Below, one piece after another: positions 1-6,953 of a stretch of DNA of 12,313 bases. The position numbers and the translations under genes were made by a program. This DNA is from Bacillota bacterium. Lineage in GTDB: Bacteria > Bacillota > Limnochordia > Limnochordales > ZCTH02-B6. The notes beneath the pieces were generated by a model. The model did not search any database, had not been told where the DNA came from, and saw only the letters and a list, made by a program, of their open reading frames with translations. Where the stretch lies: positions 1 through 12,313 of the forward strand of contig PKQR01000060.1 in the NCBI GenBank assembly GCA_017578085.1, in the 5' to 3' direction. Each line of letters starts with the position of its first letter. Within the stretch, counting starts at the first letter, position 1.

Positions 1-1
1 C

Positions 2-133
2 CAGTACCCGGCGCTGCCGGTGGTGGACGGCAGCGGCACGCTGGTGGGGCTGTTGACCCGCGAGAACTTGGCGGAGGTGCTCATGGTGCACAGCGCGATG
101 ACCGACGGTGGCCGGCGTGGCGCGCCCGCTTAA
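2..133 (+). CDS. C-terminal fragment of CBS-domain protein, probably site-2 protease (M50) family
   Basis: An open frame runs from the window edge to a TAA at 131-133 and gives 43 residues beginning QYPALPVVDGSG. The pattern PxLPVVDxxGxLVGLLTRENLAEVLM is the last strand-helix part of a CBS domain, a regulatory adenosyl-nucleotide-binding fold. The phrase LTRENLAEVLMV resembles the C-terminal CBS pair of bacterial site-2 protease (M50) homologues, but the catalytic membrane part lies outside the window, so that assignment is tentative. The stop codon overlaps the stop of the convergent CorC-type gene within TTAA at 130-133, leaving no room for a terminator between them. Confidence 0.7.
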   Translation, partial: QYPALPVVDGSGTLVGLLTRENLAEVLMVHSAMTDGGRRGAPA

Positions 134-1482
134 GCGGTCAGCGTAGGGCCAGGCTGGCCGGCGTGGGCCTGGGCTGACCGGACCGTGTCCGAGCCTGCGG
201 GCGGGGGCGCCGGCGTTGCGGCGTCGCCCCGGATGACCCGCACCTTGGTCACCCGCTTGCCCTTGACTTCCAGCACCGCAAGCTCCACGCCCGGGCCCAC
301 GGTTACCTTGTCGTGGGGCTGAGGAACGCGGCCGAGCTTGTAAAAGACGTAGCCGCCGATGGTCTTGGCCACGTCCTCGGGGATGTTGAGGCCGAACTCC
401 TTGTTGAGGTCTTCCACCAGGTACCCGCCGTCCACTTCCAGCGAGCGGTCGTCCAGGGCCACCGGGTCGGTTTCGCCGGCGTCGTGCTCATCCAGGACCT
501 CGCCGACGATCTCCTCGATGATGTCCCCAATCGTGACCATGCCCAGCGTCTGCGCCCACTCGTCCAGGACCACGGCGACGGAGATGCGCAGGGCTTTCAT
601 GCGGGCGAAGGCCCGCTCGATGGGCAGCGTTTCCGGCACGTACAGCACCGGCCGGATGATGTCGTCAAGGGTCTTGCCGCCCGACTGCTGCGCCCGGACC
701 AGGTCCTTGATGTGCACCGCACCGATGATGTTGTCCGGCGTTTCCTCATAGACCAGCACGCGGGAATAGGGGTGTTGCGCGAAGAGGTCGGCGATTTCGT
801 CGATGGTCAGGGTGCGGGGCGCGGCCACGATGTCCACCTTAGGCACCATGATCTCGCCCACGGTCTTTTCGCCGAACTCAAACACCCGGTGGATCAGGTC
901 GTGCTCCTGTTCGTCCAGCACGCCTTGCTCCTGCCCCAGGCTGACCATGGTGCGGATCTCCTCGGGCGTCACCCGCGGCTTGTCCGCCGGGTTGCCGCCC
1001 AGAAGGCGGATGGCGGCGTTGGAGGCCGCGGTGAGCAGGAACGTCACGGGAGACAGCAGCTTCGTCAGCAAGGCGATAGGGCCGACGACGATGGACGCCG
1101 CCGCGTCCGCCCGGTACGCCGCCACCGACTTGGGCAGCACCTCGCCGAAGGTGATGAGGATGACCGTCATCGCCGCGGCGGCAATGCCGGCGCCCCGGGC
1201 GCCCCACAGGTCGATGGCCACCGCGGTCGCAATGGTGGAAGCCAGGATATTGACGACGTTGTTGCCCACGAGGATGGTGCTGATCATGCGCTGGGGGGAT
1301 TCCAGCAGGTCGAGCACAGTACGCGCCCGGCGGTTGCCCTGCTCGCTCAAGTGCCTGAGGCGTAACCGGTTGGCGGACAGGAGAGCGACTTCGGAGCCGG
1401 AAAAGAACGCCGAGGCCAGGACCAGAAGGACCAGTGCCACCAGAAGCAGCACGCTACTTGGTCCCGCGTCGGAGCCATCCAT
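130..1482 (-). CDS. CNNM/CorC-HlyC family DUF21-CBS membrane transporter-like protein
   Basis: A 450-residue integral membrane protein with the usual domain order of the hemolysin-C/CorC/CNNM family. The DUF21 membrane domain spans about 10-190 and contains SGSEVALLSANR (28-39) and GEVLPKS (113-119). A CBS pair follows (about 207-262 and 273-330), then a CorC_HlyC domain (about 345-419) and a Pro/Ala-rich tail. Family members export or control Mg2+ or other divalent cations at the cytoplasmic membrane; the CBS pair senses nucleotide and Mg. In the second CBS domain, LDEWAQTLGMVT replaces the more usual VDEYGGTAGLVT form. The ATG at 1480-1482 is supported by GGAGG (complement of 1493-1497) ten bases upstream, and the N-terminus runs straight into the first membrane helix. 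The cation cannot be read from sequence. It is transcribed away from the metabolic cluster and is probably unrelated to it. Confidence 0.93.
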   Translation of the reverse strand: MDGSDAGPSSVLLLVALVLLVLASAFFSGSEVALLSANRLRLRHLSEQGNRRARTVLDLLESPQRMISTILVGNNVVNILASTIATAVAIDLWGARGAGIAAAAMTVILITFGEVLPKSVAAYRADAAASIVVGPIALLTKLLSPVTFLLTAASNAAIRLLGGNPADKPRVTPEEIRTMVSLGQEQGVLDEQEHDLIHRVFEFGEKTVGEIMVPKVDIVAAPRTLTIDEIADLFAQHPYSRVLVYEETPDNIIGAVHIKDLVRAQQSGGKTLDDIIRPVLYVPETLPIERAFARMKALRISVAVVLDEWAQTLGMVTIGDIIEEIVGEVLDEHDAGETDPVALDDRSLEVDGGYLVEDLNKEFGLNIPEDVAKTIGGYVFYKLGRVPQPHDKVTVGPGVELAVLEVKGKRVTKVRVIRGDAATPAPPPAGSDTVRSAQAHAGQPGPTLTA

Positions 1483-1514
1483 TCTCGCTTTTCCTCCAGT
1501 GCGTCGGCTGCGGA

Positions 1515-1546
1515 GCCGGTGCTGCGGGGCGGAGCCCCGCGCCGGC
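1515..1546 (-). other. GC-rich nested hairpin in the 5' leader of the CorC-type gene
   Basis: The inner stem GCGGGGC (1524-1530) pairs with GCCCCGC (1534-1540) around a 3-base loop. The outer stem GCCGG (1515-1519) pairs with CCGGC (1542-1546). It lies in the predicted leader about 20 bases upstream of the ribosome binding site. It could affect RNA stability or expression, or act as a weak transcription pause; there is no U-tract. It does not match any riboswitch class I know. Confidence 0.45.
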
Positions 1547-1606
1547 GACTGCAGCCGGTGTTCACATGGTCACAATTTGAATTGCGGGGTAAAAAAACCC
1601 AATCAT

Positions 1607-1635
1607 ACAATAACGCATCGGGACCCGCTTGTCAA
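1607..1635 (-). promoter_or_regulatory. Sigma-A-type promoter for the CorC-type gene
   Basis: On the minus strand a perfect -35 TTGACA (complement of 1630-1635) is followed by a 17-base spacer and TATTGT (complement of 1607-1612), which matches the -10 consensus at four of six positions. Transcription would begin near 1600, giving a leader of roughly 118 nt before the ATG at 1482. It is the best promoter match in the window for this gene, read by eye only. Confidence 0.6.
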
Positions 1636-1640
1636 ATGGC

Positions 1641-1672
1641 AGGCCCGGGTTCGCACCCCGCGCTTCGGGCCT
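1641..1672. repeat. Nested inverted repeat between divergent promoters
   Basis: The outer arms AGGCCCG (1641-1647) and CGGGCCT (1666-1672) are exact inverted repeats, and inside them GGT-TCGC-ACC forms a smaller stem. It lies just upstream of the minus-strand -35 box, a position suitable for a regulator site, but the interior loop is asymmetric and its function is unknown. Confidence 0.35.
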
Positions 1673-1783
1673 CAGGGCGGCGGAGGCGCGCCGGCCGTTG
1701 ACGGAAACCCTACATTCTTAGACGATGGCTCTGGCTGGTAGGTTGACCAGAACTCTCTAGGGGTGTTGGCGGTTTTCCGCGTT

Positions 1784-1813
1784 TAGACACGGGCCTCGCG
1801 CCGCCGCTATAAT
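1784..1813 (+). promoter_or_regulatory. Promoter for the histidine kinase gene, possibly giving a leaderless mRNA
   Basis: A perfect -10 TATAAT lies at 1808-1813, with TAGACA (five of six to the -35 consensus) at 1784-1789 and an 18-base spacer. The expected start of transcription, about 7 bases downstream of the -10 box, falls on or next to the GTG at 1820-1822. No ribosome binding site can fit between the promoter and this GTG. Confidence 0.6.
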
Positions 1814-1819
1814 GAAACC

Positions 1820-3256
1820 GTGAACACTTGGTTTCGAATCGTACGAAGAAACCCGACCGTGCACACCCGGGGGCGGAGTGCGCACGCGCGTTTCCGGTTC
1901 CTGCCCACGGCGGTGGGCTTCGGCCTCCTGGCCTTAGGGATCGTGGCCGGCCATCTGTTGCGCTCGGTGGACCTGCGGCTGGTGAGCGCCACCCGTTCGG
2001 TCATCGCAGGGGGCGACTCGGGTCGGCTGCTGGTGGTGGCCACGCAGGTCACCGCGCTCAACACGCTGCGGGTACTGCCCCTGTACCTCGGCGCCTTTGT
2101 CCTGATGGAAGAGTACGTGCCCGCGGGCGGCCGCTGGACGCGCCGGGTGCTGGGCTACCTGGTCCCGGCGCTGCTGGTTCCCCTTTCGTATCAGGTGATC
2201 CGCCTTATCGGCACGCCCTACGACTTCGGCGTTCCGGCCATGCTGTCGGTGGCGGGCGTGATCCTGGTGCACGCCCTTTCGCCGTACCCGCAGGGACTGT
2301 TCTTCAGGGCCTTCACCTTTGGCATGTTCAGCTTTGGGTGGCAGTGGCTGGGCATGGCGCCCATGCTGACCGGCTACGGCTTCGGAATGGGCGACCTCTC
2401 CAGCGACGTGAAAAACGCCGCCGCGTTTCTGGGCCAGGAGGCCTTGCTCAACCAGTGGAGCGTGGTGTCGTGTGGCCTGTTTGTCGGCATCGCGCTGGTG
2501 ATGGCCAAGTTTATGGTGGACTACCGGAACCATTTGGACCTCATGCGGCGGCACCAAGCCAAGGAGCTGGAGATGCGGCAGGCAGCGGCGCGCAACTTGG
2601 AAGCGCGATCCCGGGCGGAAATGCAGCGACTGGTCCACGACTTGAAGACGCCCCTGACGACGGTGCAGGGCCTGCTGTCCCTCATCGCCATGACCGAGGA
2701 TCACACCAAGACAGCCGAGTATGTCGAGCGGGTCGTGCAGGCGGTCGAGCGGATGAATCACATGATCTCCGAGATCTTGTATCCCGAAACCCGGCGGCGG
2801 GTGTCCGGCGGGGAGCTGGTACGCATGCTGCACTCCCACGTGTCCGGCGCACACCGCTCGGGCGTGCGTTTTGAGACGACGGAACCCCTGCCCGATGTGG
2901 AAGTGAACGTGGTGCGCACCATCCGGGCGATGGCGAACCTGATTCAAAACGCCCGTGACGCGATGGGAGATTCCCCGGAACCGGTGCTGGTGCGAGTGTC
3001 GGGGGACGGGCCTTCCTTGCGCTTTGAAGTCATCGACCAGGGGCCAGGCATCCCGCTCGAGCTGATGGACCAGCTGTTTACTCCCGGTTTCTCCACCAAA
3101 GGCAGCTCGGGGCTGGGCTTGAGCTTTGCCCGTGAGGTGATCGTCCAGGAGCACGGCGGCACGCTGGAGGTGGACAGCGAGCCCGGCCGGGGGACGACCA
3201 TCATCGTGAAGCTGCCGGCAATCTTTGAGGGCGCGGCGGCGCCGCAGGACGGCTGA
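1820..3256 (+). CDS. Membrane sensor histidine kinase with six-TM N-terminal domain
   Basis: A 478-residue sensor kinase that should autophosphorylate on His and pass phosphate to the response regulator encoded 82 bases downstream. About six hydrophobic helices occupy residues 31-232 (near 31-47, 72-95, 109-130, 138-152, 159-180 and 212-232). A charged, probably coiled-coil linker follows (233-265). The H-box HDLKTPL carries the phospho-acceptor H273. The ATP-binding domain has the N-box NLIQNARD (N377), G1 DQGPGIP (406-412), F-box LFTPGFSTK and G2 GSSGLGL (428-434). There is no periplasmic PAS or Cache domain as in DcuS or CitA, so the signal is probably read within or close to the membrane. 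The GTG at 1820 has no Shine-Dalgarno; a GTG at 1859 is an alternative start but is also poorly preceded. Any start must lie before the first helix. Confidence 0.9.
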   Translation: MNTWFRIVRRNPTVHTRGRSAHARFRFLPTAVGFGLLALGIVAGHLLRSVDLRLVSATRSVIAGGDSGRLLVVATQVTALNTLRVLPLYLGAFVLMEEYVPAGGRWTRRVLGYLVPALLVPLSYQVIRLIGTPYDFGVPAMLSVAGVILVHALSPYPQGLFFRAFTFGMFSFGWQWLGMAPMLTGYGFGMGDLSSDVKNAAAFLGQEALLNQWSVVSCGLFVGIALVMAKFMVDYRNHLDLMRRHQAKELEMRQAAARNLEARSRAEMQRLVHDLKTPLTTVQGLLSLIAMTEDHTKTAEYVERVVQAVERMNHMISEILYPETRRRVSGGELVRMLHSHVSGAHRSGVRFETTEPLPDVEVNVVRTIRAMANLIQNARDAMGDSPEPVLVRVSGDGPSLRFEVIDQGPGIPLELMDQLFTPGFSTKGSSGLGLSFAREVIVQEHGGTLEVDSEPGRGTTIIVKLPAIFEGAAAPQDG

Positions 3257-3338
3257 GCGCCCGGGACTTGTGGGCGGGAGGAGGCCCAACGGCAGCAGGC
3301 CGCACGGGGAAAAGGAACCTCTCGGAGGGAGGCGTACG

Positions 3339-4028
3339 ATGAACGCTCACAACAGCCAGGACCCCCAGGGTTCCGGCGAACACTCCGGCACGGACAAGAC
3401 CCGCATTTTGGCGGTCGACGACGACGAGGACATCTTGTACACCCTCAAGGCCATTTGCGAGGCGGCGGGCTGGCACATGGACGGTGCCTCCGACGGTGCG
3501 GAAGCCCTGCGCCTCTTGCGGGAGCGGCGCACCTACGACCTGGTGCTGCTGGACTACCACATGCCCCGCATGGACGGCTTGACGCTGCTGGGCTTTGTGC
3601 GGGAGGAGTTTCCTCACCTGCCCGTGCTGGTGCTGACGGTGGATGAGGACCAGGCGACGGCCGACGCTTTTCTGGACGCCGGGGCCACCGACTTCGCGCT
3701 GAAACCTATCAAGGCGCCTGACCTCATCGCCCGCATCCGCCTGCACCTGCGCCTGGCCGCCGCCGAGCAGCAGCTGGAGCGGCGCCCCCAGGACCAGTTG
3801 CCCAAGGGGATCCAGCGGCAGACGCTGGAGGCCATCGTCGCCGCGCTGAGGGAAACCCGGGACTTCGTCACCCAGCAGGAGCTGGCCGAGATGTCGGGCT
3901 TCGCCTATCAGACCGTGTGCCGCTATGTGGCCCACCTGGAAGACGAGGGCCTCGTCGAGGTGCAGCTCAACTACGGCCAGCTGGGACGGCCCAAGAAACT
4001 GGTGCGCTGGCGAGATAAACGGAAATAA
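3339..4028 (+). CDS. Response regulator, receiver plus winged-HTH (CitB/DcuR-like)
   Basis: A 229-residue transcriptional response regulator, the likely partner of the upstream kinase. The receiver domain (about 20-138) keeps the acidic pocket D27-D29, phospho-acceptor D72 in LLDYHMPRMDG, T100 and K122 in the KPI motif. After a Gln/Arg-rich linker (140-160), residues about 160-229 form a helix-turn-helix with wing (TQQELAEMSGFAYQTVCRYVAHLEDEG, then LGRPKKLV), resembling the output domain of CitB/DcuR/DctR-type regulators of dicarboxylate metabolism. The frame is open upstream to 3225, but the Arg-rich extension reads like non-coding sequence. The ATG at 3339 has GGGAGG (3327-3332) six bases away, so I chose it. 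The targets are probably the adjacent exported-hydrolase and transporter genes; this is inference. Confidence 0.9.
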   Translation: MNAHNSQDPQGSGEHSGTDKTRILAVDDDEDILYTLKAICEAAGWHMDGASDGAEALRLLRERRTYDLVLLDYHMPRMDGLTLLGFVREEFPHLPVLVLTVDEDQATADAFLDAGATDFALKPIKAPDLIARIRLHLRLAAAEQQLERRPQDQLPKGIQRQTLEAIVAALRETRDFVTQQELAEMSGFAYQTVCRYVAHLEDEGLVEVQLNYGQLGRPKKLVRWRDKRK

Positions 4029-4120
4029 ACAGGTTTGTCGGGCCGGGATGCCAAAGTACGCCCGTTGCGACGGTAAAACACGGCAATGCAGGAACGTGGC
4101 AGCGAAAGAGGAGGCGGGCG

Positions 4121-5260
4121 ATGGGTACCGGTCGAGCAGCGGGCGCGCACCTTCGCGGCCTGATGGTGTTGCTGGCCGCTTTGGCGGTGGCGTGGCTCAC
4201 CGGAGCGGAGTTTGCCGCGAAGCACGAGCCGGACGTACTTTATCCCGGTCCCGGCGTCACGGAAGTACGGCGCCTCAGCGATTATCACCCCCGCTTGGCG
4301 GGCGGTCCCGGCGACACGCCGGTGTACGTGCTCGAAGGAAAGCAACCGGGCGCCACGGTGCTGGTGTTGGGCGGTACGCACCCCGACGAATTCGCCGGTT
4401 TCATGGCCGCGGTGTTGCTCGTGGAGCGGGCCGAGGTGGAGCAAGGCCGCCTGATCGTCATCCCGCAAGCCAACGCCAGCGGCTTTACCCATAACCTGCC
4501 CGGTGAAGGACACCCGGCGTACATTGAGATCGAAACCCCTGGCGGGACGCGGCGGTTCCGCCTGGGCGCCCGCGCGACGAATCCCGTCCACCAGTGGCCC
4601 GACCCGGACGTCTATGTGCAAGCTTCGGGCCAGCAGCTCTCCGGTTCTGAAACCCGCAACTTGAATCGAGCGTATCCCGGCCGCCCCGACGGCACGCTGA
4701 CCGAGCAGATCGCGTACGCGATCGTGCAGCTCATCAAAGAGGAAGGCGTAACCATGGCCTTTGACCTGCACGAGGCGTCGCCGGAATACCCCGTCATCAA
4801 CACAATCGTTGCCCATCCCCGCATGATGGAGATCGGCGTCATGGCCATGATGACCCTGGAATCGCAGGGGATCCCCATCGGCCTTGAGCAGTCGCCAACT
4901 GCGCTCCGGGGCTTGAGCCACCGGGAGTGGGGCGATTCCACCGACACCCTAGCGGCGCTGTTTGAAAGCGCAAACCCCGCCCAAGGGCGGCTGCGCGGCC
5001 GCACCAACGCGGACCTGGTGCTGGAAGGGAAGGACGTGCAGTACGAGCGGGCTGCCCAGCTCGGCCGGCTGTATGTTCCCTTCGGCCCCGAGGGGCATCC
5101 GCTGGAGGAGCGGGCCGGCCGCCATCTGTCGACCCTCAAGGCGTTTTTCGAGATGTACACCTTGCTCAACCCGCTGAACGGCATCGTCGTGGCGGGCGTA
5201 CCGGACTATTTCGATTTGATGGCGAACGGCGTGGGAGCCTACTTGCAGCCGCCGCGGTGA
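4121..5260 (+). CDS. Exported M14-like zinc hydrolase (succinylglutamate desuccinylase/aspartoacylase type), copy 1
   Basis: A 379-residue protein with a hydrophobic N-terminal segment (about 13-27) after a basic start, indicating export or membrane anchoring. The zinc site expected for M14/AstE/aspartoacylase enzymes is visible: GGTHPDE gives H87 and E90, and FDLHEA gives H217. RNLNR (179-183) matches the substrate-binding Asn-Arg pair of the fold. E282 in FESANP aligns with E-x-NP in the two minus-strand paralogues and is the best candidate for the catalytic glutamate. Family enzymes cleave amide bonds of N-acyl amino acids or trim C-terminal residues; the real substrate is unknown. GAGGAGG at 4108-4114, six bases from the ATG, fixes the start. 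It lies 92 bases after the response regulator with no terminator seen, and 54 bases before the permease. It diverges clearly from copies 2 and 3, having a different C-terminus and a longer region around 290-325. Confidence 0.85.
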   Translation: MGTGRAAGAHLRGLMVLLAALAVAWLTGAEFAAKHEPDVLYPGPGVTEVRRLSDYHPRLAGGPGDTPVYVLEGKQPGATVLVLGGTHPDEFAGFMAAVLLVERAEVEQGRLIVIPQANASGFTHNLPGEGHPAYIEIETPGGTRRFRLGARATNPVHQWPDPDVYVQASGQQLSGSETRNLNRAYPGRPDGTLTEQIAYAIVQLIKEEGVTMAFDLHEASPEYPVINTIVAHPRMMEIGVMAMMTLESQGIPIGLEQSPTALRGLSHREWGDSTDTLAALFESANPAQGRLRGRTNADLVLEGKDVQYERAAQLGRLYVPFGPEGHPLEERAGRHLSTLKAFFEMYTLLNPLNGIVVAGVPDYFDLMANGVGAYLQPPR

Positions 5261-5314
5261 GGCGGCCTGCGCGATGGGCCCTCGCCATGCCGGCGGGCAG
5301 TTGGAGGCGCTTGC

Positions 5315-6625
5315 ATGTTGAGTGAAGCAGTGCTGTTCCTAATCATGGTCGCCGCTTTCATCGCGCTGGCGGCGGTGCGAATGCCCGTCTCCCTGTCACT
5401 TTTGGGCGCAGCTGCGCTTGGGGCGCTGCTCGGAGGCCAAGGCCTGGCCTTGCGCCACCTGGTTGAAGGCGGGTTTATGTATCTTGACGCGATCCTCATT
5501 ATCGTGACGGCCATGGCCTTTATGGGGGCCATGCGCGCGTCGGGGGCGCTGTCTGACATCGCACGCCAGCTGTTGAACGCCTTTGGCAATAAGCCCGTGG
5601 TCCTTTTGCCGGCGCTTATGGTGCTGACCATGCTGCCGGGCATGCTGTCGGGCTCGTCCAGCGCCGCGGTGCTCACGGCGGGCGCGCTGGTCGGGCCTGT
5701 GCTGATGGCGCTGGGCCTCGATAAGTTGCGGGCCGGCGCCTTCATCGCCATGGGCGGCATTTACGGTTTGGTGGCTCCGCCTGTCAATGTGCCGGTCATG
5801 ATCATCGGCAGCGGGGTAGACATCCCGTACATCGGCTTTGAGGGGCCCCTCGTGATCGCGTCGGTGCCGCTGGCCATCGTGACCGCGTACGTCACCGGGT
5901 GGCCGTTGCTGAAGCGGGGCCGCGCGGACGTGCAGGGCGCGCTCCGGGCCATGGAAGAGGCCGAGAGGCAGGTGCGAGCCGGCGGCGGCGAGGTGTTGGC
6001 CGCCGCGAGCCCCTCACCGCGGTCGCTGAAAGGGTTTTGGGCTTGGCTGCCCCTTTTGTGGGTCGTGCTGTCCATGACGCTCAGCCGCGTCGCCGTCGGC
6101 TGGTGGCCGGACCTGGGGCTCGCCCTCACCTTTGCCATCGGCACGGGCCTGATCCTTCTCATCAGTCAGGTACCGAATTGGCTCGGGGTTCTGCGGGCGG
6201 CGCTCCGCCAGGCGCTGCCGGTGCTCGGGATCCTCGTCGGCGTGGGTGCCTTTATCCAAGTGATGACGCTGGTGGGCGGCCGCGGCTGGATGGTCGTGAG
6301 CCTCCTCAGCCTACCCGCCGGCTGGCTGTATTTGGCCGCTGCGCTGGGCATCCCGCTGTTCGGCGCCGTGTCGGCCTACGGGGCCACTTCGGTGTTGGGC
6401 GTTCCGCTGGTGTTGGCGTTCCTGCAAAGCGGCAGCGAGATCGTCATCACGGCCGCGATTTCGCTGCTGGCAGGTCTTGGTGACCTGATGCCGCCGACGG
6501 CGCTGGCCGGCATTTTTGCCGGTCAGGTCGTGGGCGAGAAGAATTACGGGCGCATTCTGCTCACGTGCTTGCCCTTTGCCATCCTGAGCATCGTGTACGC
6601 CATCGGCATGATCCTGCTGGCCTAG
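5315..6625 (+). CDS. DctM-like permease (TRAP large-subunit / IT superfamily)
   Basis: A very hydrophobic protein of 436 residues, a normal length for DctM (about 425). It has an inverted two-half arrangement. The first half contains the hairpin motif GMLSGSSSAAV (109-119) and GLVAPPVNVP (151-160). A cytoplasmic-looking charged loop follows (about 200-240), and the second half contains GLGDLMPPTALAG (387-399), the counterpart of the DctM GLxxPP motif. Such proteins are the ion-coupled membrane subunit that imports organic acids, including dicarboxylates and glutamate. GGAGG at 5303-5307, seven bases from the ATG, supports the start. The usual partners DctP (binding protein) and DctQ (four-TM subunit) are absent here. 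Instead a 50-residue two-TM protein follows directly. It may act alone, with that peptide, or with subunits encoded elsewhere. The specificity is not readable. Confidence 0.82.
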   Translation: MLSEAVLFLIMVAAFIALAAVRMPVSLSLLGAAALGALLGGQGLALRHLVEGGFMYLDAILIIVTAMAFMGAMRASGALSDIARQLLNAFGNKPVVLLPALMVLTMLPGMLSGSSSAAVLTAGALVGPVLMALGLDKLRAGAFIAMGGIYGLVAPPVNVPVMIIGSGVDIPYIGFEGPLVIASVPLAIVTAYVTGWPLLKRGRADVQGALRAMEEAERQVRAGGGEVLAAASPSPRSLKGFWAWLPLLWVVLSMTLSRVAVGWWPDLGLALTFAIGTGLILLISQVPNWLGVLRAALRQALPVLGILVGVGAFIQVMTLVGGRGWMVVSLLSLPAGWLYLAAALGIPLFGAVSAYGATSVLGVPLVLAFLQSGSEIVITAAISLLAGLGDLMPPTALAGIFAGQVVGEKNYGRILLTCLPFAILSIVYAIGMILLA

Positions 6626-6646
6626 TCAAAGGGAAGGGGAACGGCG

Positions 6647-6799
6647 TTGGACGTCATCATGGGGCTCTACAGGTTATTGGCGCTCGCGGTGGCCGCCGGC
6701 TGCGCGGTGGAAGTGGTGACCCAGCGCCGGCTGCGGGACCAACTGGTGGCGGCGGTTGTCCTGATCCCCCTTCTGCTGCGGTTCCTGCTGATCAAATAG
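6647..6799 (+). CDS. Small two-TM membrane protein, unrecognised
   Basis: A 50-residue frame starts at a TTG (6647-6649) 21 bases after the permease stop and ends with TAG at 6797-6799. The peptide begins MDVIMGLYRLLALAVAAG, has a polar turn VVTQRRLRDQ, then a second hydrophobic stretch LVAAVVLIPLLLRFLLIK. This is a compact helical hairpin with a basic loop, so the loop is probably cytoplasmic. The purine-rich GGGAAGGGGA (6631-6640) serves as a ribosome binding site for the TTG; the in-frame ATG at 6659 is an alternative start. I do not recognise the family. Its position suggests a small accessory subunit of the permease, but DctQ proteins have four helices, so homology is not implied. Confidence 0.6.
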   Translation: MDVIMGLYRLLALAVAAGCAVEVVTQRRLRDQLVAAVVLIPLLLRFLLIK

Positions 6800-6841
6800 C
6801 GGCGCAAGTGGCGGCGCAATAGCGGCGAAGCGAGCGGCAAG
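6797..6841 (+). repeat. Imperfect 11-12-base tandem repeat after the small membrane protein
   Basis: About three copies of T(A/G)GCGGCG(C)AA start at the TAG stop codon (6797, 6809, 6820), and a degenerate fourth follows. The copies are short and imperfect. This probably reflects slippage in GC-rich spacer DNA before the terminator. Confidence 0.35.
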
Positions 6842-6864
6842 CCTACGGCGCATGGTTGCCCCCA

Positions 6865-6902
6865 ACGAAAAGAGGTGGCCGGCAATGGCCACCTCTTTTC
6901 GT
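6865..6902. terminator. Bidirectional rho-independent terminator
   Basis: A perfect 16-bp inverted repeat, ACGAAAAGAGGTGGCC (6865-6880) and its exact complement (6887-6902), surrounds a six-base loop GGCAAT. The stem starts with an A-rich arm and ends with a T-rich arm, so RNA from either strand gives a GC-rich stem top followed by CUCUUUUCG. It lies between the plus-strand run ending at 6799 and the minus-strand run ending at 6954, where a shared terminator is expected. Confidence 0.85.
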
Positions 6903-6953
6903 CGGTTGCGGTGCGGATGGTTCCTGCGTGGGCCGCCCCGGGCTCACGGCGGC

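Larger units (their letters stand above)
1483..1819. other. Divergent intergenic control region
   Basis: This 337-bp gap has no credible coding frame. It holds two outward-facing promoter candidates (1607-1635 minus, 1784-1813 plus), a GC-rich nested hairpin in the minus-strand leader (1515-1546), and a second nested hairpin between the promoters (1641-1672). A short AT-rich island at about 1570-1615 includes the split inverted repeat CAATT-TG-AATTG (1573-1584) and GGGGT followed by an A-tract. The AT-rich island stands out against the otherwise GC-rich background and agrees with promoter function. About 1673-1783 shows nothing else that I recognise. Confidence 0.6.

Noticed and set aside
1641..1672. 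T-arm-like GGGTTCGCACCCC suggesting a tRNA or tRNA remnant
   Set aside because: Only four pairs form in the T-stem, the conserved A58 is missing, and no acceptor stem, D-arm or anticodon arm can be drawn around it. It is better described as a nested inverted repeat.
313..1741. Long frames on the plus strand opposite the CorC-type gene
   Set aside because: They are Arg/His/Gly-rich antisense readings of a well-conserved gene and resemble no protein family.
3225..3338. N-terminal extension of the response regulator to an ATG at 3225
   Set aside because: The extension is Arg-rich, overlaps the end of the kinase gene and has no ribosome binding site, while the ATG at 3339 has a well-placed GGGAGG and begins a normal receiver-domain leader.
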